The position numbers and the translations under genes are program-made. DNA of 64,000 nt, from positions 17,745 through 81,744 of the forward strand of contig JBBHKE010001776.1 in NCBI GenBank assembly GCA_037447655.1, written 5' to 3'. Each line of letters begins with the position of its first letter. Position 1 is the stretch's first letter. This document shows positions 58,701 through 64,000 of this stretch, piece by piece. The notes under the pieces were generated by a model, which did not search any database, was not told where the DNA came from, and was given only the letters and a program-made list of their open reading frames with translations. This DNA is from Zygnema cylindricum. Lineage: Eukaryota > Streptophyta > Zygnematophyceae > Zygnematales > Zygnemataceae.

Positions 58701-61700
58701 AGGTCGATGGGGCTGTAGAGAGAGAGGTAAAGGGAGACGTAGGAAGAGACGTCGAGCGAGGCATAGAGAGCGATGTTGGGAGAGAGTTAGGAAGAGAGCT
58801 AGAGAGAGAGGTAGTGAGAGAAGTAAAAAGAGAGGTAGTGAGAGAGGTGGAGGGAGAGGCAGAGAGAGATGGGTCTACTGCTGATGTCAGAAAAGAAGAT
58901 GATGATGTCATCGTAAAGACGGTGAAGGAAGAGGAAACTGGTGGTAGAGAGGTCTTAAGTACTTTCAAAACTTCTTCTATAGAGGGTTTCACTGAAAACA
59001 CGGAAAACAGGGAACGGGAGGACGAACTGAAAAGCAAGGAGATGGGTGAGATTGCAACAGAGTTTGCAAATTTTATGGAACGGGGAAAACAAGAACTAGT
59101 TGACATGGAAACAGTCAAAGAACCGACAGAAAATACAGAGCGGAGAGAAGCAGAAAAAACGGAACGGAAAGAAGAACTGCGTGACAGAGGAAAGAAAAGG
59201 GCTGGCGATTTGACAGAATTTGCAGAAAATAGTCACAATACGGAAAGGGAGGATGAAAATATGGAACAGAAAGACAAGGAAAAGGGCAGTGAGACGACAG
59301 AATACAGAATGGAAAATACGGATTGTGTACAAGAAGGAAATACGGCACGTAGTGGCATGGAAATACATGAGGAACCGACAGAAGTTTCCGGAAAACCGCA
59401 AGGTAGAGAGGAAGAGGATGATGACAGGGAAAGGAGGGGTAAAGAACCGACAGAAAAAACAGTTCCATGTCTCTCTCAAGAAAAGGGAAGTCTTTTTGAT
59501 CTAAAAGGGGGATTAGTACCATATGAAGATGAAGAATCTACAGTAAAAGATGTACAGACAAATGAATTTGCTGATTCTGCAGGAACGGACAAAATTATGC
59601 TGATGTCAGCACCAGATACCAGCCAGAATAGATCGCAATTAGAGGGAAACGACAGAAAAATCCCTTCTGTCGAAATACAGAGTTGTGAGGTCTCTCCAGG
59701 AAATTCCAATTTAGCGGGTGTCAGCAACAAGGGAGGAACAGAAAAAGACTGCAATATGTTAATTTCTGATCTTCCTCCTCCTCCTCCTTCCCCCCATTCT
59801 CCTCCCACTCCTCTCCCTCCGCCTCCTGCTCACCATCCTTCTCCCCCTCCTCTTCCTCGTCCTCCGCCTCTTCATTCTCCCCATGCTTCCTCTCCCTTAT
59901 ATCCTCCTTCCTCTCCTCCTTCTCACCCTACCTCTTGTCCTCCACCTCCACCTCTACCTCCAGTTTCACCTTTCCGGTTGACACCAGAGCTGCTAAACGG
60001 AGTTTCTATGCGAGTTGAATCCAATTCAACTGAAGAAAAGAACGGACAAAAAGTGTTTTCTCCACAGTTGTTGAAAAAAACATCGAGATGTGAAACTGAT
60101 TTTGACGGTGAAATCGAAAATAGGTTGTCGAAAAAGGTGAAAAAAACTGAATCACGGGAAATTCATGGAAAGGAATTTGATGAAGGAGGAAATGAAAAAG
60201 AGAAGGTGGTTTTGCATGAGAGGTTCGGAAAAGATAAGAAGATTAAAATTGAAGCGGAAACTGTAAGGGGTAAGAAAAATAAAATTGAAACGGAAACCGG
60301 AACGGAGGATGAGGACACATGTAAAGGTCTAGATAGTCATAAGGTTCGACTCGAAGACATAAAACAAAGGTAAATATTTAACTGATTTGAATAATATAAA
60401 TGAGCTCTGCTTCCTTTGTTGTTTCGAAAAAAACAAGGCAGGAACAGAGAGAGGGAGAGAAAAGGGAGGGAAGCAGAGTGAAGAGAAAGGGAGAGGGAGA
60501 GAGGGAGGGAGAGAGAGGATGTACCTCTGGAATCTGTTTCTTCAGAATGGAAAACATTGATGGTTTTTAATTCTCTTTTTCGTTTTTCTTTTGACAGACT
60601 GGAAAAGGAAGCTCGAGATTTGCTTCAGAAAAATGGATGGAGTGATGAAGTGAGAAAACGGTTACGAGAATTTCAAAAGGATATCTCAAAAAAGTAAGAT
60701 CCGTTTCAGATTTTCACTTTTTTTTTTTTTGTGTGTTGTCAATTTTGTTTTTCAAATTTCACAAAGTTTTAGCCGTTGGAGAAGTTTCCACCTTTTTCTG
60801 AACCATCATGTCCTTTTTTTTCACTTCTTTACTAGAGCTATGAGTTAGTTATCTGCCTATCACATATCGATATGTCCGTTATATTAATTGATTATGTTCG
60901 ATAACCAATATTTTTGGTGTTTATTATGTATGACATTGTACATATTTATCTTAAATCAGATATTATATGCTATATCTCATATATTGTAGTGCTGAATTTT
61001 AATACTATACACATACTTTTAATGTTCAGAGAGAAAGGTATAGAAATAGTTTTTTTTTAGATTTTGCGTTTACGCATTTGTGTATTTTATGTTTCTTAGG
61101 GCATGTTCCCATGTAACCAAAACTTAGTCTTGTTACGTTGTTTTTTAGTGAAGATTCTCCATATTACTTTTTAGAGTGTTCCGATGTTTGGCAAAGAAAT
61201 TGTTGCTTCAAATTGTGACGGATGTAAACATGGGTAAAATTTGTGACGGTTGTAGACGACTACAAAACTCTCGGCAATGGGTGACGTTTACAAAATAGCG
61301 ACGGTTGTCGACGTCTAGTTTCTTGTGACATTGTAGATGTTTAGGGTTTGTGGCATTTTGATGTCATGCTCACTTGTGACAGCGACGACGTCACTTATTC
61401 AAAAACTTTCCGCCATGGTTTCCGGATTTTGTTTTTTCATCTTTTCTCACTCTACCTGCCGCCAAACTACGCCCAAAGATAGTCAAAAGTAATAATTTTT
61501 GGTCCTCTTTCATTTTATACCATTATTGCCGTGTTTCATTCCAAGAATTGTGACATAGAAGCGGTAGTGTGAGAGGGGGAGGGAGAGAAGCGCCTTCACG
61601 GCTTGGCTTTTGCGAAATGGCATCCGTTGCTCGAGACCCCTTCCACGGCCCTTGTCAGTACAGGCGGACAATGTTTTTTTTTTTGGGTACTCCGCGTATT

Positions 61701-63871
61701 GCAGAAATGTTTTCAAAAATGTATGACGCGTTCGACAATGTTTTCCTATTCGTTCTTAACTTGTTACTTCAAGTGAAATCACCTCGAGGTGATTTCAGGT
61801 GAAGTTTGAAGATGAGCTGGAATGACGTGGCAGTGGGTTGACAAGAGAAAGACGACAAGCTGTAGTACATTTAAAGTTTCAAGATTACGCAAATTGTACT
61901 ATGGTTTTTACAATTTTATTTTACGGCTGGAAATTTTCTCGTAAACGACAGAAAAAAACCCTTACTTTAACACATGAGATCATGCCCTTATATGAGCTAA
62001 CCACATATTGAGCCACATATTATGTTTCCTTACTTTTTGACAATAGGTGCACACCATTGTTCTTGTGGACTCGTATTGCTACCCTGCCCATCGTTATTAG
62101 CGTTAAGGATTAGTGTTAATGCGAAATTAGAATATGTAACACTAGTTCAATACAAGTAGACATGGAAGATTGCAATTCACTCCTTTATAGTGTTGTTAGC
62201 ACTATTTTATGATTTCTGGCCAGAAAAAGTCCCAACCAAATTAGTGTTATTAAAGCTGAGAACGATGGGCGGTATACTAGAGTTACTAGATTGTTAGCGT
62301 TAACACTTTATTGAAATTACTATACTAAATATTTTTTGCACGTGGGCTATAATTGGCCACTTACCTAAATGTGCTAGTGATACCAATTCACGATTTTGGG
62401 TCAAAAGAAAGACTCACTCGAATTAGATGCTCGCCTCTAAAAGCGACGGGCAGTATACACCGCGTGTATCGCTATGAGTGTCAAGGGTTTTCTAGGATTT
62501 TTTACTGATTTTGGGTTTTTTAGGGTTTTTTTATGTTTTAGGTGAGATTCTTAACTGTCAACTGCCAGACTCCAAATGGAAATTGAACATGTGTGCACGG
62601 ATAAAAAAAGATTTCAAATGGTGAAACAATTGTTAACGCTCATAGAAATAATGTTAATAATAATAAATTTGTACGGCAGTCGCATAACATCTGTTCACCA
62701 GTTATATCCTCCATCCTCCCCCTCTCTCGCTCATGTTCCCTCTCTCTCCCTCCATCCTCTCTTTCTCTCGCTCTTTTTCTCCCTCTCTCTCCCTCCGTCT
62801 TTCTCTCTTCTTTGCCTCTCTCTCTCTCCGTCTTTCTCTTCTTTGCCTCTCTCTCTCTCTCCCTCCATCCACTCCTTCCTCTTCCCCCCTCTCCCTCTCC
62901 CTCCACTTTCCTTCTCTCTTTTTCCCTCTTTTTCTCTCCTTTCCCCCCCTCTCTCGCGCTCAAATAGTTCATAGAAGACCCGGGTTGCAAATTTCTGCAA
63001 ACTATGGATTATTACAATCCTATTTTTACGTTACAAATTTTGCTTGGGTTTCTATGGGGTTTTTGGGGTTTTTTAGGGTTTTTGTCTCTTTCCTGACCCT
63101 TTTTTTTTATCATTTCGACTTACTCATTTTGCTATAAGCGACTTTATATATTTTTTTTCAATTACCAAATAGGTTTTGTAACAAACATATTATTTTTACC
63201 AATTCAACTTTCTCTCATCTTTCTACTTTTTTTTTATTTTTGCAAAAAACAGTTATTAACTCAATTTTATCGTAAAAAAAAGACGTTTGTCGTAAAAAAA
63301 GACGTTTGTTGATTTAACTTGATTCGTCGTGAAATCACATATTTATTGATACAACTTATTCAATCTGTCACAAAAATAAAACAGATTTTTACCAGTTCAA
63401 TTTACTCGATTCCTCTTCAATTTTTCTATTAATTTGACTTAATCTGTTGCAATAAAAGCAGGTTATATCAATTTTAGCCCACTCGTTCTTTGTAGAAAGT
63501 AGATACTTGTATTTGTCATAAAAAAAAAAAAAACAGATATTTATCAATTTCAACGTACTCATTTTTGTGGTACAAAAAAAGCACTGTCTTATGGAAATCT
63601 GTCCTTTTCGTTCCTTCTTTCGCTCTATTTTTCTGCTCTTTCCTTTTTTCCGATTTGTGGTACGAAACAACTAGTCTTATGGAAAATCTGTCCTTTTTGT
63701 TTTTTATTCTACTTTTTTTTTCTCAGAAAAATGAAAAAAGATGCGGTATATCGAACGGTTCAGATTCAAATGCGATCGGAAGTACCAAAAGAGTTGAAAG
63801 AATATCTTTTTGGGGAACTTCACTCTTTTTTTTCCGAAAATTTTAAGACAAATGTTAAGCCTTCCGATTAA
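52710..63871 (+). CDS. ubiquitin carboxyl-terminal hydrolase, USP36/42-like
   Basis: Exons: 52710-53424, 54335-55202, 55907-55982, 56366-56458, 56785-56871, 57140-60369, 60598-60693, and tentatively 63727-63871; all phases agree, giving about 1769 residues. If exon 7 is not spliced the protein ends at TAA 60695-60697. A Pro/His/Asn-rich N-terminus precedes the Cys box GLRNLGNTCYLNSVLQCLTY. Then come GRQEDAHELL, the zinc finger (VKCLSCEE and YNCGKCKR), the PNVLVIQFKRFENILGGKI segment, the His box HSGYSQDSGHYYAYV and WSCCDDLSVSEV with the partner Asp. Such enzymes remove ubiquitin from substrates; USP36 acts in the nucleolus. Unusual here: a long Gly/Asn-rich insertion between QEDAHE and finger, and a 3.2-kb exon 6 coding an E/K/R-rich then Pro-rich tail. 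The leader is CT-rich. Confidence 0.9.
53610..54400 (+). repeat. five-copy tandem array of acceptor plus exon-2 start
   Basis: Units of 158-178 bp. Each has CCCCCTCATATCATATTCGT (or a variant), a T-rich TTTTTTCTCCAG acceptor, and an exon-like start at 53662, 53837, 54015, 54173 and 54335. The exon-like part reads (GC)TCTCTTTTGAATCCAGACAGTCC...CCTTTTTGC, then TTGGGGGTCT and a CT-rich filler. Only the fifth copy continues into real exon 2 (NPDSPDNCPFCLFELRIW). Joined to exon 1, copy 1 gives TGA at once, copy 4 meets TAG after three codons, copies 2 and 3 stay open into Ser/Pro low complexity. Confidence 0.93.
55470..55790. repeat. CT-rich block in protease intron 2
   Basis: CTCTCCCTCT-type units followed by a short GA-rich end at 55785-55830. 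Confidence 0.85.
56120..56175 (+). repeat. partial duplicate of exon 3 end plus donor
   Basis: CAACAAGTTTCAAACGTCTT...CACTTTAAGGTGTGGTTATT in intron 3 matches the last part of exon 3 and its donor (CAACAAGCTCCGAATGTCCT...CAATTTAAGGTGCGGTT, from 55948), offset about 178 bp. The copied donor GGTGTGG is preserved, and a TTCTAG precedes it. Confidence 0.85.
56220..56310. repeat. GA-rich tract in protease intron 3
   Basis: Purine-rich GAGAGGGAG units upstream of exon 4. Confidence 0.8.
61098..61989. repeat. possible inverted-repeat element in protease intron 7
   Basis: TTAGGGCATGTTCCCATGT at 61096 is matched, inverted with a few mismatches, by ACATGAGATCATGCCCTTA near 61972-61990. A 24-bp perfect palindrome (TGAAATCACCTCGAGGTGATTTCA, written here as two 12-bp halves TGAAATCACCTC and its complement) lies at 61774-61797. 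No ORF of note. Confidence 0.4.
62080..62274. mobile_element. TA-flanked MITE, about 191 bp
   Basis: Element 62082-62272: left CCCTGCCCATCGTTATTAG, right CTGAGAACGATGGGCGG inverted, flanked by TA. A related segment follows directly (62280-62453, ending GACGGGCAG) and another lies in STRAP intron 4. Confidence 0.55.
62456..62655. mobile_element. diverged relative of the 217-bp MITE
   Basis: Begins CACCGCGTGTATCGCTATGAGTG after TA, has AACATGTGTGCACGGATAAAAA in the place of the right arm and ends near CGCTCATAGAAATAATG. Pairing between arms is weak, so this is an old copy. Confidence 0.45.
62710..62960. repeat. CT-rich block
   Basis: CTCTCTCCCTCC units with repeated GTCTTTCTCTTCTTTGCCTC phrases; lies in the presumed last intron of the protease gene. 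Confidence 0.9.
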
Positions 63872-63923
63872 GGATAATTCATTTTTCCCGATTACTGAAA
63901 GGCAGGTGAGTATTTTTTTAAAG

Positions 63924-63928
<5 letters not shown>

Positions 63929-64000
<72 letters not shown>
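63929..64000. repeat. (CT)n microsatellite at window end
   Basis: Pure CT dinucleotide repeat running off the right edge; its length cannot be judged. Confidence 0.97.

Overview
The window is a stretch of nuclear DNA from an intron-rich, repeat-rich eukaryote. Genes have GT-AG introns with T- or CT-rich acceptors, and intergenic DNA is AT-rich and full of transposon remains. Degenerate CCCTAA/TTTAGGG tracts, several AAACCCTAA telo-box words, ACGT-core repeats, copia, hAT and pogo-type elements and a transit-peptide-like N-terminus point, by inference only, to the green lineage (a streptophyte alga or early land plant). Other TTAGGG-type eukaryotes cannot be excluded without a search.

Layout: 1-780 is a broken Crypton/NDC10-type tyrosine recombinase, followed by an unrecognised acidic ORF. 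At 5026-7610 I assemble a three-exon gene for a small secreted protein whose first coding exon holds only two codons. From 8 to 14 kb the DNA is mostly (GA)n/(CT)n blocks and MITEs, with a 10-N gap and one minus-strand first exon of a putative organelle-targeted protein. At 16487-21742 lies a complete seven-exon WD40 gene, STRAP (serine/threonine kinase receptor-associated protein). It is followed by a LINE reverse-transcriptase pseudogene and a minus-strand unknown membrane protein (24.7-25.4 kb). From 26 to 37 kb is a mobile-element cluster: TA-flanked MITEs, a hAT MITE with 8-bp target duplications sitting in a copia-like LTR, two decayed copia 5' ends (one next to a pogo/Tigger-like DDE transposase), and several minisatellites. 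A secreted-type parallel beta-helix protein with a 15-nt micro-exon lies on the minus strand at 38.4-41.5 kb. From 42 to 52 kb I see no gene, only MITEs, foldbacks and a minisatellite. From 52710 to the right end runs a large ubiquitin-specific protease related to USP36/USP42, with complete catalytic boxes.

The host genes are housekeeping or structural and show no functional clustering; there is no sign of an operon-like system. The most unusual architecture is in intron 1 of the protease gene: the 3' splice site plus the first part of exon 2 is present five times in tandem, with only the last copy leading into the real exon. Smaller partial exon duplications occur in protease intron 3 and beside the last exon of the secreted-protein gene, so local exon-edge duplication looks like a theme of this locus.
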